The notes beneath the pieces are model-generated. The model did no database searches and was not told the DNA's origin. It worked only from the letters and a program-made list of their open reading frames with translations. Made by a program: the position numbers and the translations under genes. Below are positions 45,699 through 54,707 of a stretch of DNA of 64,000 nucleotides, piece after piece. This DNA is from Ferrimonas balearica. GTDB taxonomy: Bacteria > Pseudomonadota > Gammaproteobacteria > Enterobacterales > Shewanellaceae. Numbering within the stretch: the stretch's first letter is position 1; each line of letters begins with the position of its first letter. The stretch spans positions 114,281 through 178,280 of the forward strand of contig NZ_JAHVHW010000011.1 in NCBI RefSeq assembly GCF_019802055.1, given 5' to 3'.

Positions 45699-46007
45699 TT
45701 AGCCTTTGAGCTGCTGACGCAACTGGGCCAGAGTACTCAGCACCAGTTCCAGCTGCTGGACCATCTGGGGCAGTGCCTCGGCATTGGGCTCCGCTTCGAA
45801 GCGACTCAGGGTGTCCGCCAGTTCCTGTACGTAAGGCACAAAGCGGCTGGCCTGGGTGTTGAATCCGGCGTCTTCGCGGAAAATGGCGCTGAACTTGCCC
45901 TTGCCGTCCTGCTGCAGGCCATCGAGCAGGGCATCGGCATCCACCGCTTGTCGGTAAGCGGCCTGAAGGCTCTGACGGTACTGTTCAATTACGGTGTCGA
46001 AAGACAT
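45699..46007 (-). CDS. Small helical cytosolic protein of unknown function
   Basis: A 102-residue protein, almost entirely predicted helix, with heptad-like leucines in the last third (LPQMVQQLELVLSTLAQLRQQL). I do not recognise it with certainty; the C-terminal half recalls the primosomal protein PriC (short helical segments ending in xLRQQL), but the protein is much shorter than PriC. ATG 46007 (MSFDTVIEQYRQ) is chosen because the upstream in-frame stretch is basic and low in complexity. Single gene. Confidence 0.65.
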   Translation of the reverse strand: MSFDTVIEQYRQSLQAAYRQAVDADALLDGLQQDGKGKFSAIFREDAGFNTQASRFVPYVQELADTLSRFEAEPNAEALPQMVQQLELVLSTLAQLRQQLKG

Positions 46008-46100
46008 CTTCTGTCCTGTAAGCTGGTGTTGGAAAATCGCCACAGTATAACCAAAAAGCCCCCGTCGCTGACGACGGAGGCGGATAGTTAGGGAGATCTT

Positions 46101-46931
46101 ATGCGCGCCTGGCTGCTCTTGCTGCTGTTTCCGTTTGCCCTTTGGGCTGCCCCGGAGGACCGTCCGCCCTTCTATCAGGTGCAGGCCCACGGCCACACGG
46201 CCTGGTTACTGGGCACCATCCATGTGGGCTCGAAAGATTTCTATCCTCTGCCATCTCAGGTGGAGGACGCGTTCTCCCACTCTCAGATCCTGGCGCTGGA
46301 AGCGGATCCCAATGACCCTCAGGTGCCCACGCTGCTGGCGCGCTATGGTCGCGCCGAAGCTCCGCTGCCCGCGCCACTGGCGAAGCAGGTCAGCGCCCTT
46401 TGCCAGACCCTGGCCATCCCTTGCGATCTCAATACCAGCCCCTGGCTGCTCAGTGCCCAGCTGGCGATGTTCCAGATGATGCAGGCGGGCTATTCGCCCG
46501 ACCTGGGAGTGGACAGCATGCTGCTCTCCCGTAAGGGACAGAAGCCTTTGTGGCAGCTGGAGAGCATGGGGCGGCAGATGGCGATCTTTACCGAACTGAG
46601 TCAGGACGCGCAGCTGGCCATGCTGGAAGCCACGCTGGAGGATGCAGATCCCGCTGAGTTGATTGATGCCTGGCGCGGCGGCGATGCTCAGGTGCTGGAT
46701 GCGTTAATGCGCGAGGGACTGTCCGATTCCGATGAGTTGTGGCAGCGGCTGATGGTGGATCGCAATCACGACATGGCGGGCACCATTGGTGACTGGCTGC
46801 TGCGGCAAGATGGTATTTTTATCGCGGTTGGCGCGGGCCACCTGGTGGGGCCGGACGGGATCCCGGCGCTGCTGAAACAGGCCGGGCTCCAGGTTAAGGA
46901 TTGCTGGCAGGCGCACTGCCAACTGCCCTGA
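46101..46931 (+). CDS. TraB/GumN-family protein
   Basis: A 276-residue exported protein with signal peptide (MRAWLLLLLFPFALWAA). The TraB/GumN motifs LLGTIHVGS (near residue 36) and FIAVGAGHLVG (near residue 240) frame a conserved metal-type site made from the two GxxH motifs. The TIKI/TraB superfamily includes metalloproteases, so a periplasmic metal-dependent hydrolase is plausible but unproven. Convergent with the hydrolase at 46938. Confidence 0.82.
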   Translation: MRAWLLLLLFPFALWAAPEDRPPFYQVQAHGHTAWLLGTIHVGSKDFYPLPSQVEDAFSHSQILALEADPNDPQVPTLLARYGRAEAPLPAPLAKQVSALCQTLAIPCDLNTSPWLLSAQLAMFQMMQAGYSPDLGVDSMLLSRKGQKPLWQLESMGRQMAIFTELSQDAQLAMLEATLEDADPAELIDAWRGGDAQVLDALMREGLSDSDELWQRLMVDRNHDMAGTIGDWLLRQDGIFIAVGAGHLVGPDGIPALLKQAGLQVKDCWQAHCQLP

Positions 46932-46937
46932 ATGGGC

Positions 46938-47486
46938 TCAACGCAGTTGCTGATGCAGCCAGACTTCGGCTTCCTCAGCGGCTGCAGCGTCAAAGCCCGG
47001 CGCGCGGGGATTGAGAAAGCCGTGGGGCGCATCGCTGATCAGACAGGGGCCCAGTGCACGCAGCGCTTCTTCCTGTTCAGTGACACCGGCGTCATCGCGG
47101 CACAGCAGCAGGGCCACCTCGCACTGGGACGTCAGCGGCTGTTGGGGGAGGGCGGAACCATACACCAGCACCGCTTTCTTGATCTTGGCGGCCAGGGGCC
47201 CGCTCAGTAGCGGCCAGAGGGCATTGGCGCCCGCGCTGCAGGCCAGGAGAGTAACGGGCGTTTCCGCCTGCTCCAGCATGGTGGCCACCTTCTGTTGATA
47301 GGTCGCTTTGCTGCAGCGGTGCAGAAAGTATTGGTAGGCCTGGTTTTCATCTTCAAAGGCGAAGCGCTGGCCACTGTAGGGGTCCAACACCTGCCACTCT
47401 GGCGCGACGGAACCGAGGCGCTCAATAAAGGGGTCCAGCGTGGCGTGCTGCCCCCAGATATCGGTGATAAGCCAGTGGGTGGACAT
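46938..47486 (-). CDS. Alpha/beta hydrolase-like small protein
   Basis: A 182-residue cytosolic protein. A nucleophile-elbow-like ACSAGANALW lies near residue 85 (Ser in the CSAG context), an aspartate follows in CRDDAGV, and DAPHGFLNPR near residue 155 supplies the usual HGF histidine of dienelactone-hydrolase-type enzymes, so a catalytic triad is possible. AGGAGGCCCC before ATG 47486 fixes the start. It follows epmB on the same strand after 55 bp and may be cotranscribed. Substrate unknown. Confidence 0.7.
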   Translation of the reverse strand: MSTHWLITDIWGQHATLDPFIERLGSVAPEWQVLDPYSGQRFAFEDENQAYQYFLHRCSKATYQQKVATMLEQAETPVTLLACSAGANALWPLLSGPLAAKIKKAVLVYGSALPQQPLTSQCEVALLLCRDDAGVTEQEEALRALGPCLISDAPHGFLNPRAPGFDAAAAEEAEVWLHQQLR

Positions 47487-47541
47487 GGGGCCTCCTTGCT
47501 GCCCGGACAACAGGGCGCCCATCCTACCCAAGCTGTCCCCG

Positions 47542-48564
47542 CTAAACCAGCTTCAGATCGATGGGGGTTTTACTGGGTTGACCCGCAATCTCTCGAACCA
47601 GCCTGGGCACCAGGAATCCCGGCAGGCGGTCGAGTTGGGCGGCCATCAAGCTACGGGCCTCATCCTCTGAGACCTCGAAGTGGGCGGCACCCTGCACCCG
47701 GTCCAGCAGATGGAGGTAGTAGGGCAGTACGCCTGCCTCAAACAGCGTTTCTGAGAGTGCCACCAGGGTGTCGGCATTGTCGTTCACCCCTTTAAGCAAT
47801 ACCGCCTGGTTCAGCAGGGTCACACCGGCGGCTTTCAGCCGCGCCAGTCCGGCGACCAACTCCGGTTGCAGTTCGTTAGGGTGGTTGATGTGCAACACCA
47901 GCACCACCTGCCAGGGCAGGCTGCTCAGAAGCGTCACCAACTGGTCGGTCACCCGGCTGGGCAGCACCACCGGAAGGCGGCTGTGGATACGCAGGCGCTT
48001 AAGGTGGGGCAGGTCGCGGAACTGCTCGAACAGCGCGGCCAGATGATCGTCCCGGGCCATTAACGGGTCGCCCCCGGAGAGCAGCAGTTCATTAATGTTG
48101 GTATCCGCTGCGATGTACTGCCTGGCCTGCTCCAGCTCCGCCTGGCCTACCCTGTGGTCGGCGTAGGGGAAGTGGCGACGGAAACAGTAGCGGCAGTTCA
48201 CCGCGCAGCCGGTGCGCAGCATCAGCAGAACCCGGCTGCGGTACTTGTGCAGCAAGCCCGGCAAAGGGCCATCCTGTTCGCCAATGGGATCCGGCCCGAA
48301 TCCCGGTACATCAGCAAACTCATCGCCGATCGGCAGCACTTGGCGCAGCAGGGGATCCGCCGGATCGCCCGGAACCATGGCAGCGGCAAAGGGCTTGGGA
48401 ACCAGCATGGGAAAGAGGCGACGGGCATTGAGGCCGTCACCGAACTGGGCGGGATCCAGGTCCAGTGCGGTCAGCAGTTGCGCGGGCGAGCGATACGCTT
48501 CAGCCAGCTCACGCTGCCAGGTGCGGTCAACACCCTGCACAGAGTCGGAATTTCGGGTTATCAT
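47542..48564 (-). CDS. epmB: EF-P beta-lysylation radical-SAM enzyme EpmB
   Basis: A 340-residue lysine 2,3-aminomutase that makes (R)-beta-lysine for elongation factor P. The radical-SAM cluster motif [15 protein letters not shown] is near residue 122, [15 protein letters not shown] follows, and the PLP-lysine region lies in [14 protein letters not shown] near residue 250. ATG 48564 is used; a TTG six codons earlier also reads in frame. Divergent from efp, its target gene, by 42 bp, so the two share a control region. Confidence 0.93.
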   Translation of the reverse strand: MITRNSDSVQGVDRTWQRELAEAYRSPAQLLTALDLDPAQFGDGLNARRLFPMLVPKPFAAAMVPGDPADPLLRQVLPIGDEFADVPGFGPDPIGEQDGPLPGLLHKYRSRVLLMLRTGCAVNCRYCFRRHFPYADHRVGQAELEQARQYIAADTNINELLLSGGDPLMARDDHLAALFEQFRDLPHLKRLRIHSRLPVVLPSRVTDQLVTLLSSLPWQVVLVLHINHPNELQPELVAGLARLKAAGVTLLNQAVLLKGVNDNADTLVALSETLFEAGVLPYYLHLLDRVQGAAHFEVSEDEARSLMAAQLDRLPGFLVPRLVREIAGQPSKTPIDLKLV

Positions 48565-48606
48565 TGGGCGGTTAAACTTCAACAGAACTGCTGGAAGAGA
48601 GTAAAG

Positions 48607-49179
48607 ATGGCTTCTTACGCAACAAACGAGTTTCGTTCCGGGCTAAAGATAATGCTGGACGGCGAGCCGTGCAACATCATCGAGAACGAGTTCGTTAAGC
48701 CGGGCAAAGGCCAAGCCTTTAACCGTGTGAAAATCCGCAAACTGCTGACCGGCAAGGTACTGGAAAAAACCTTTAAATCCGGTGACACCGTTGAAGCGGC
48801 TGACGTCATGGACCACGAACTGGCCTATCTCTACAGCGATGGCGAGTTCTGGCACTTCATGAACAACGATACCTTTGAGCAGATCGCTGCTGACGCGAAA
48901 GCGATTGGCGACGCCGAGAAGTGGCTGGTGGAGCAGGACGTCTGCACCATCACCGTGTGGGACGGTAACCCGATCACCGTGACCCCGCCGAACTTCGTTG
49001 AGCTGGAAGTGACCGAAACTGACCCGGGCCTGAAAGGCGACACTCAGGGCACCGGCGGTAAGCCTGCTACCCTGGCCACCGGTGCTGTAGTTCGTGTACC
49101 GCTGTTTATCGCCATCGGTGAAGTGGTGAAAGTGGATACCCGTACCGGTGAGTACGTAGAGCGCGTTCGCAGCAAGTAA
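48607..49179 (+). CDS. efp: Elongation factor P
   Basis: A 190-residue translation factor that relieves ribosomes stalled on polyproline. The acceptor lysine is Lys34 in the loop VKPGKGQAF (residues 30-38), the form modified by EpmA/EpmB. The three beta-barrel domains are of normal length. Upstream in-frame codons are rejected. It lies between epmB and epmA and has its own terminator. Confidence 0.97.
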   Translation: MASYATNEFRSGLKIMLDGEPCNIIENEFVKPGKGQAFNRVKIRKLLTGKVLEKTFKSGDTVEAADVMDHELAYLYSDGEFWHFMNNDTFEQIAADAKAIGDAEKWLVEQDVCTITVWDGNPITVTPPNFVELEVTETDPGLKGDTQGTGGKPATLATGAVVRVPLFIAIGEVVKVDTRTGEYVERVRSK

Positions 49180-49201
49180 TCTTTCGCTGCACATCGTTCT
49201 G

Positions 49202-49230
49202 AAAATAGTGGGCTCCGGCCCACTATTTTT
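49202..49230 (+). terminator. Intrinsic terminator of efp
   Basis: AATAGTGGGC-TCC-GGCCCACTATT stem with a T5 run, 22 bp after the efp stop. Confidence 0.9.
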
Positions 49231-49258
49231 GTTTTGAGACACAAATGGGGATGGAGCA

Positions 49259-50230
49259 ATGAGCCAATCCTGGCAACCCACTGCCGACATGGCGGTATTA
49301 AAGCAGCGTGCCGCGCTGGTGAGTCGTATCCGGGCGTTCTTCGCGGAACGTGGCGTGTGGGAGGTGGAAACTCCCTGCCTGTCGCAAGCGGCGGTGACCG
49401 ACGTCCACCTGCACAACTTCCAGACTCACTTTGTTGGCCCGGGCGCGGCACAGGGCCTTCCGCTCTACCTGATGACCTCGCCTGAGTATCACATGAAGCG
49501 GATGCTGTGTGCGGGCAGTGGCTCCATCTATCAGCTGTGTCGAAGCTTCCGCAACGAGGAAGCGGGACGGTTCCACAACCCCGAATTCACCATGCTGGAG
49601 TGGTACCGGGTTGGGTTTGACCATCATGCCCTGATGGATGAGATGGCGGATCTGCTCCAGACCGTGCTGGATTGCGGCAAACCGGAACGTCTGAGTTACG
49701 CCGATGCCTTTGAGAAGGTGCTGGGCTGCAATCCTCTGAGTGCCTCATTAGCCGACCTTCGTGCCCTGTGCCATCAACACGGTATGGGTGACCTGGCGGA
49801 TAGCGAAGAGGACAGCGATACCCTGCTGCAGCTGTTGTTTGCCACCGTGGTTGAGCCCAACATCGGCCAGCAAGTGCCCGCGATGGTGTTCCATTTCCCC
49901 GCCTCCCAGGCGGCACTGGCCCGCATCGACGATGCCGATCCTCGCGTGGCTCGGCGCTTCGAGGTGTATTACAAGGGCGTGGAACTGGCCAACGGGTTCC
50001 ATGAACTGGCGGACGCCGAAGAGCAGCGAGCCCGCTTTATCGCGGACAATGAGCAACGCCGCCAACATGGCCTGCCGGAGCGTCCCATTGATGAGCATCT
50101 GATTGCGGCACTGGCATCGGGACTGCCGGATTGCGCGGGCGTGGCGCTCGGGATAGACCGTCTGGTGATGCTGGCTCTGGACGCAAAAGCCATAAAAGAT
50201 GTGATCCCCTTCCCAGTTTTTAACGCCTAA
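49259..50230 (+). CDS. epmA: EF-P (R)-beta-lysine ligase EpmA
   Basis: A 323-residue paralogue of the lysyl-tRNA synthetase catalytic domain that attaches (R)-beta-lysine to EF-P Lys34. Class II motifs: motif 2 in [27 protein letters not shown] near residue 82 and motif 3 in [14 protein letters not shown] near residue 297. It lacks an N-terminal anticodon-binding domain, as expected. With efp and epmB next door, the whole EF-P lysylation path is here except the hydroxylase EpmC. Confidence 0.94.
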   Translation: MSQSWQPTADMAVLKQRAALVSRIRAFFAERGVWEVETPCLSQAAVTDVHLHNFQTHFVGPGAAQGLPLYLMTSPEYHMKRMLCAGSGSIYQLCRSFRNEEAGRFHNPEFTMLEWYRVGFDHHALMDEMADLLQTVLDCGKPERLSYADAFEKVLGCNPLSASLADLRALCHQHGMGDLADSEEDSDTLLQLLFATVVEPNIGQQVPAMVFHFPASQAALARIDDADPRVARRFEVYYKGVELANGFHELADAEEQRARFIADNEQRRQHGLPERPIDEHLIAALASGLPDCAGVALGIDRLVMLALDAKAIKDVIPFPVFNA

Positions 50231-50284
50231 GTTACTATTGGGGCCGCCCGGGATGGGCAAGGAAGGACGTTTTTAGGAGAAACG

Positions 50285-50578
50285 GTGAAGCGTTACCCAC
50301 GGGTCTCAGCAATGGCGATGGTGTTCTGGCTGCTGGCGATTTCGCTAGCGGCTCCGGCCCATGAGCTGAGCCATGTCCATGACGACATCACCCTTTCCGA
50401 ACAGTGTGACTTCTTTGCCCACCAGACCCAGCTGCAACAGCTGTTCAGCCATCTCCTTCCAGATCTGGCCACGGTGGTGCCTTTCCGCTGGCAGCCTCTA
50501 AGCCTGCCAGCCACCCCGACCGTAAACCCGCTACCCAACTACAGCGCCCGCGCGCCCCCCGCTGATCCTCGAGTTTGA
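50285..50578 (+). CDS. Small exported His-containing protein of the metal cluster
   Basis: A 97-residue protein with signal peptide (residues 1-24, cut after APA) and the conserved-looking HELSHVHDDITLSEQCDFFAH, which carries four histidines and one cysteine. GTG start at 50285 with AGGAGAAAC upstream. Probably periplasmic and possibly metal-binding. It is the first of four same-strand genes ending in an ABC permease. I do not recognise a named family. Confidence 0.6.
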   Translation: MKRYPRVSAMAMVFWLLAISLAAPAHELSHVHDDITLSEQCDFFAHQTQLQQLFSHLLPDLATVVPFRWQPLSLPATPTVNPLPNYSARAPPADPRV

Positions 50579-50640
50579 TGCGATTCCAACCGGCACCGGA
50601 TTGTCGGTGTCTGCACTCAATTTCCTAAGGATCAGAAAAC

Positions 50641-51813
50641 ATGAAAAATCGGACTACTGTTGCCGTCGGCCTGGCGCTGAGCGGCGTTTCCTCTTTGGCG
50701 TTTGCGGCAACCCCCGGAACCCTGACCAACCCCAACATCTCCGTGGTATTGGATGGCTACTACCAGGACGGAGAGCGCCCGCTGGGCGAGCGGGAAGAGG
50801 GCTTCGGTCTGGGCCATACCGAACTGGCCCTTTCCGCCGCAATCGATGATCGCTTCTACGGCAAGCTGACCACCGTACTGGAAACACAGGACGGGGAGAC
50901 GGAGATCGGCCTGGAAGAGGCCTTTATCCAAACCCTGGCGCTGCCCGGCGGACTCTCTGTACGGGCGGGCCGTTTCCTCTCTGATATCGGCTATCTCAAC
51001 AACCAGCACCTCCACACCGACGCCTTTGTTGAGCGTCCAGCGGCATACCGCGCCTTTCTGGGCGGCCACTACTTTGATGATGGGGTGAGACTCAACTGGG
51101 TGGCGCCGACCGACACCTACTGGGAGTTGGGCGGCGAGGTATTCAGTGGCGACCCGCTCCAGGCTGAAGAGTTGGAAGCGCCCGAAACCGTTGGGGTCTA
51201 TCACCTCTACACCAAGCTTGGCGGGGATATCGGGCTGTCTCACAGCTGGCAGGCGGGTCTCTCTTGGTTGCGCAATGAGAATGGTCAGGGTCATCTGGAG
51301 GAGCATGAGCATGTTGAAGCGGCCGAGGAACCGGGCCATGACCATGCCCATGGCGCCCAATTTACCGGGCGGGATCTGTTTAACCTCTCTGCGGTCTACA
51401 AGTGGGCCCCGAACGGCAACTACAAGTACAACCACCTGACGGTAAGTGGCGAATACTTCTACCTGGATGCGCCTTTTGAGCATGGCGATCATGGCGAGGA
51501 GGAGGGCGCGCCAGAGTACTATGATGGTTGGTACCTGTCCGCGCTGTACCAATTCAATCCAAGCTGGTCTGCCGCAGTGCGCTACGGCGAAATGAACGCC
51601 GCCCTGTTTGAGCTGGAAGGGGACCATGGCCATTTCCACGATGCCCGCATCAAGGAAACCGAAGCGATGGTTGCCTGGCACGCCAGCCACTTCTCCACGG
51701 TGCGATTGCAGTACACCCATCAGGATGTGACCGAGTTGGGCGACTTTGATGACCACGTGGTCACTCTGCAATACATCATGACCCTGGGGGCTCACGGTGC
51801 ACATCAATTCTAA
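50641..51813 (+). CDS. Outer-membrane beta-barrel protein with His-rich loops
   Basis: A 390-residue protein: signal peptide (1-23), then alternating aromatic and polar strands and a C-terminal Phe (GAHQF), typical of outer-membrane barrels. His/Glu-rich insertions near residues 218-238 (EEHEHVEAAEEPGHDHAHG), 281-284 and 329-333 look like metal-binding surface loops. It lies directly ahead of metal ABC transporter genes and overlaps the next by 17 bases, so it is probably a zinc-facilitating porin. I see no TonB box. Confidence 0.7.
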   Translation: MKNRTTVAVGLALSGVSSLAFAATPGTLTNPNISVVLDGYYQDGERPLGEREEGFGLGHTELALSAAIDDRFYGKLTTVLETQDGETEIGLEEAFIQTLALPGGLSVRAGRFLSDIGYLNNQHLHTDAFVERPAAYRAFLGGHYFDDGVRLNWVAPTDTYWELGGEVFSGDPLQAEELEAPETVGVYHLYTKLGGDIGLSHSWQAGLSWLRNENGQGHLEEHEHVEAAEEPGHDHAHGAQFTGRDLFNLSAVYKWAPNGNYKYNHLTVSGEYFYLDAPFEHGDHGEEEGAPEYYDGWYLSALYQFNPSWSAAVRYGEMNAALFELEGDHGHFHDARIKETEAMVAWHASHFSTVRLQYTHQDVTELGDFDDHVVTLQYIMTLGAHGAHQF

Positions 51814-52735
51814 CGTCACTCATGGCCTGTTTCGGGCTCTGCCAGTGCTGTTGCTGGCGGCCTTGATAATGCTGTGGGCGCCACGCAGCTGGGCTCTGTC
51901 GATTTTTGCCTGTGAACCGGAGTACGCCTCACTGGCCAGAGAACTGGCACCGGATGCGACCATCTTCAGTGCGACCACTGCTCTGCAGGATCCTCATCAG
52001 GTGCAGGCCCGGCCCAGTTTGATCGCCAAGATGCGGCGGGCGGATCTGGTGGTTTGCGCCGGAGCCGATCTGGAGATTGGCTGGCTGCCGATGCTGCAGA
52101 TGAAGGCCAATAACCCCAAGGTGCGCGACGGGCAGCTGGGGATGTTTTATGCGTCGGATCAGGTGCAGAACCTGGACCAGCTGGCCAATGTCGATCGCAC
52201 CATGGGGGATGTGCATGCTCAGGGCAATCCGCACATCCAGTTTTCACCGCAGCGGGTTGCTGCGGTGGCCTCTGCGCTGGCGGCCCGGCTTGCGGAGTTG
52301 GATCCTGCGAACAAGGGGGAGTACCTGAGCCATCTTGAAGCGTTTCAGACCCGCTGGGACGTCGCCGTTCCAAAGTGGGAAGCGATGGCAGCGCCCCTCA
52401 ACGGTAAGAAGGTGATCGCCTACCACACCAGCTTCCGCTACCTGTTTGACTGGCTTGGTATGGAGCAGGTGGGTGATCTGGAACCCAAGCCTGGTCTGGC
52501 ACCCACCAGCGCGCATCTGGCAACACTGCTGGACCGCACGGCTCAAGGTGACGTTATGGTGGTGGTCTACACCGGCTATCAGGACAGCCGGGGGGCAAAG
52601 TGGCTGGCTGAGCGAGCGGATCTCCCTCTGGTGATGCTGCCCTTTGCGCCGGGTGCCGAAGGGGTCGAGGACCTGTTTGACCTGTATGAGCAAGTCATTC
52701 AGGGGCTGTTGTCAGTGCAGGGAGGTACGCGCTGA
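51797..52735 (+). CDS. Periplasmic metal-binding protein of an ABC importer (ZnuA-like)
   Basis: A 312-residue solute-binding protein of the cluster A-I type. Signal sequence about residues 10-33, then likely ligands His67 (DPHQVQ), His146 (NPHIQF), His210 (AYHTSF) and Asp263. Three His and one acid fit zinc or manganese. The long His-rich loop of E. coli ZnuA is absent. The GTG start at 51797 lies inside the barrel gene, and the stop overlaps the permease start by one base. Confidence 0.85.
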   Translation: MHINSNVTHGLFRALPVLLLAALIMLWAPRSWALSIFACEPEYASLARELAPDATIFSATTALQDPHQVQARPSLIAKMRRADLVVCAGADLEIGWLPMLQMKANNPKVRDGQLGMFYASDQVQNLDQLANVDRTMGDVHAQGNPHIQFSPQRVAAVASALAARLAELDPANKGEYLSHLEAFQTRWDVAVPKWEAMAAPLNGKKVIAYHTSFRYLFDWLGMEQVGDLEPKPGLAPTSAHLATLLDRTAQGDVMVVVYTGYQDSRGAKWLAERADLPLVMLPFAPGAEGVEDLFDLYEQVIQGLLSVQGGTR

Positions 52736-53496
52736 TGGATGCGACGCTGATCAGTATCCTGATGCCTGCCATGGCCGCTGGATTGCTGGTGCTGGCCAGT
52801 CACGTGGTGATGGGGCGGCAGGTACTGGCCCGCGGCATCATCTTTATCGATCTGGCCCTAGCCCAGATCGCTGCTCTGGGGGCAGTGTTAGCGCACACCC
52901 ATCATGACCTGGCACACCTGCCCGGGATGACCTGGTTGTTGCCGGCGCTGTTTGCCCTGGCGGGAGCGGGACTGATCGCCGTGCTGGAGCGTCACTATAA
53001 GAGTGAGCTGGAGGCGCTGATTGGCTGCCTCTATGTGCTCTCCGCGGTTGCTGCAATGCTGGTGCTGGCTCAGGATCCCCATGGCGGTGAGTTGCTAAAA
53101 CAGCTGCTGTCCGGCCAGATCCTTTGGACCGACTGGAACAGCCTGGTTTTGCCCGCGTTGGTGACCTTGCTGGTGTTGGGGCTCTTGTTGTGGCGACCAA
53201 CGCTGCTGCGGGGGCGGGCCTTCTACCCGCTGTTTGCGCTGGTGATCACCATGTCGGTGCCTCTGGTGGGGGTTTATCTGGTGTTCTCCAGCCTGATCCT
53301 GCCGGCACTGGCGGTTAACCGTCTGAGCGGAAAGCGGGCCTTGGTCTGGGGCTATGTTACCGGTGTGGTGGGCTACGCCGCAGGCCTCTGGTTGTCCGCA
53401 GGGCGAGACCTGCCCTCCGGGGCAACCATTGTCTGCACTCTGGCTGTGGTGGCGGTGGTGGTGCGGATCATCAGCCGCAACCCAACCGCACAGTAA
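52735..53496 (+). CDS. Metal ABC transporter permease (ZnuB-like)
   Basis: A 253-residue inner-membrane permease with about eight helices. GIIFIDLALAQIAALGAVLAH near residue 34 is the family signature, and VPLVGVYLVFSSLILPALAVNRL near residue 177 follows. It overlaps the binding-protein gene by one base, so they are coupled. No ATPase gene accompanies it, so the transporter must borrow a ZnuC-type subunit from elsewhere. Confidence 0.88.
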   Translation: MDATLISILMPAMAAGLLVLASHVVMGRQVLARGIIFIDLALAQIAALGAVLAHTHHDLAHLPGMTWLLPALFALAGAGLIAVLERHYKSELEALIGCLYVLSAVAAMLVLAQDPHGGELLKQLLSGQILWTDWNSLVLPALVTLLVLGLLLWRPTLLRGRAFYPLFALVITMSVPLVGVYLVFSSLILPALAVNRLSGKRALVWGYVTGVVGYAAGLWLSAGRDLPSGATIVCTLAVVAVVVRIISRNPTAQ

Positions 53497-53499
53497 ACG

Positions 53500-53527
53500 A
53501 AAAAGGGACGCGGAGGCGTCCCTTTTT
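53500..53527. terminator. Bidirectional terminator
   Basis: AAAGGGACGC-GGA-GCGTCCCTTT with A and T runs, shared by the metal cluster and the convergent bfr. Confidence 0.88.
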
Positions 53528-53551
53528 ACTGCTGAATGGCGAGGGAGGCGG

Positions 53552-54031
53552 TTACTCCTCCTCATCGATGGTCTGGGTTTGCAGGTAGTTCTGGATCCCG
53601 ACCTTGTCGATCAGCTCCAACTGAGTTTCCAGCCAGTCCACGTGCTCCTCCTCGTCTTCGAGAATGTCCTCAAACAGGTCCCGACTGACGAAGTCCCGCA
53701 CCGATTCACAGTAGGCGATCGCTTCACGAAGATCCGGGATTGCATCCATCTCCAGCGCGAGATCGCATTCCAGCATCTCTTTGGTGTGCTCGCCGATGCG
53801 GAGCTTGCCGAGGGATTGGAGGTTGGGGAGCCCCTCAAGAAAGAGGATGCGCTCAATCAGGTGATCGGCGTGGTTCATCTCGTCGATCGATTCGTGATAC
53901 TCCTTGTCGGCAATCCGCTTCAGGCCCCAATCCTTGTACATGCGGGCGTGCAGGAAGTATTGGTTGATGGCAATAAGCTCGTTACCCAGCACCTTATTCA
54001 GATGGGCAATCACCTTGGGGTCGGCTTTCAT
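53552..54031 (-). CDS. bfr: Bacterioferritin
   Basis: A 159-residue iron-storage subunit. The ferroxidase ligands Glu18, Glu51 and His54 are present (GNEL, DEMNH), and Met52 is the haem ligand, so it is a haem-containing Bfr forming a 24-mer. ATG 54031 is chosen; the 64-residue in-frame extension is not conserved. It follows bfd on the same strand after 110 bp, the usual bfd-bfr pair. Confidence 0.95.
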   Translation of the reverse strand: MKADPKVIAHLNKVLGNELIAINQYFLHARMYKDWGLKRIADKEYHESIDEMNHADHLIERILFLEGLPNLQSLGKLRIGEHTKEMLECDLALEMDAIPDLREAIAYCESVRDFVSRDLFEDILEDEEEHVDWLETQLELIDKVGIQNYLQTQTIDEEE

Positions 54032-54141
54032 TGGGACGTACCTTGGCTGTGAACATGAGCCAAGCTTAGACAGGGGCGCATAAGGGCGCCACGCGCTGGC
54101 GGCGAAAACCGTCAGGCGCGCAGGAGAGGAGAGAAGGTGCC

Positions 54142-54333
54142 TCAGGCCACTTCGTAGTAGTTCGGAGTCACATCCAGCTGTTGCTGCATCACCTCCAGAG
54201 TGGTCTTGATGCACTTGCCGCACTGGGTGCCGACGTTCAGCGCTTTCTGCAGGGACTTAAGATCCACCGCACCGCCTTCCACCGCTTGTTTTACCTGCTT
54301 GTCGGTCACGCCGTAGCACACACATACGTACAT
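54142..54333 (-). CDS. bfd: Bacterioferritin-associated ferredoxin
   Basis: A 63-residue [2Fe-2S] protein that reduces Bfr to release stored iron. Cluster ligands Cys4, Cys6, Cys38 and Cys41 are in the canonical positions ([14 protein letters not shown]). A Fur-like palindrome lies upstream, as usual for bfd genes induced under iron limitation. Confidence 0.93.
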   Translation of the reverse strand: MYVCVCYGVTDKQVKQAVEGGAVDLKSLQKALNVGTQCGKCIKTTLEVMQQQLDVTPNYYEVA

Positions 54334-54375
54334 CGTTGTCTCTGCTGAATCCTGTTCAAGTTAACCAGAGAGTAA

Positions 54376-54392
54376 ATGCAAACGATTCGCAT
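54376..54392. promoter_or_regulatory. Fur-like box upstream of bfd
   Basis: ATGCAAACGATTCGCAT is a near-palindrome (six of seven arm pairs around CGA), 43 bp before the bfd start. It resembles the Fur 7-3-7 pattern less closely than the box at 34431. Confidence 0.5.
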
Positions 54393-54491
54393 GTCTAATT
54401 GCGATTTAGTCCGATTCTGGCCGAACTCCCGGGATGCGGTTATAAAAAACTGTGAGTTGGATCAGATCAGTTCTTACTGTCGGAGGCTTAT

Positions 54492-54707
54492 ATGCAAGAG
54501 GAACAAAGGGATATGGCGATTCGCCGTTTTTTGAAAGAGGTGGGGATCACCAGTCACCGTGCCCTGACTGATGCTCTGGCCAAGGCGGAGCGGTCCGGAA
54601 ACCTGTCAGAGGGAGAGCCGGTTCGCTTAACCATGACCCTGACCGCCCCGGAGTTGGGGCTGGAGCATACGGTGACGGGTGAGCTGGATCTTAATAACCC
54701 CGAGTGA
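54492..54707 (+). CDS. DUF6494 small cytosolic protein
   Basis: A 71-residue acidic protein matching the DUF6494 pattern (RRFLKEVGITSHRALTDAL, then VRLTMTLTAPELGL). Function unknown. GGAGGCTTAT precedes ATG 54492. Its 3' end overlaps the 3' end of the convergent hydroxyacid dehydrogenase gene by 17 bases, leaving no room for a terminator. Confidence 0.8.
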   Translation: MQEEQRDMAIRRFLKEVGITSHRALTDALAKAERSGNLSEGEPVRLTMTLTAPELGLEHTVTGELDLNNPE

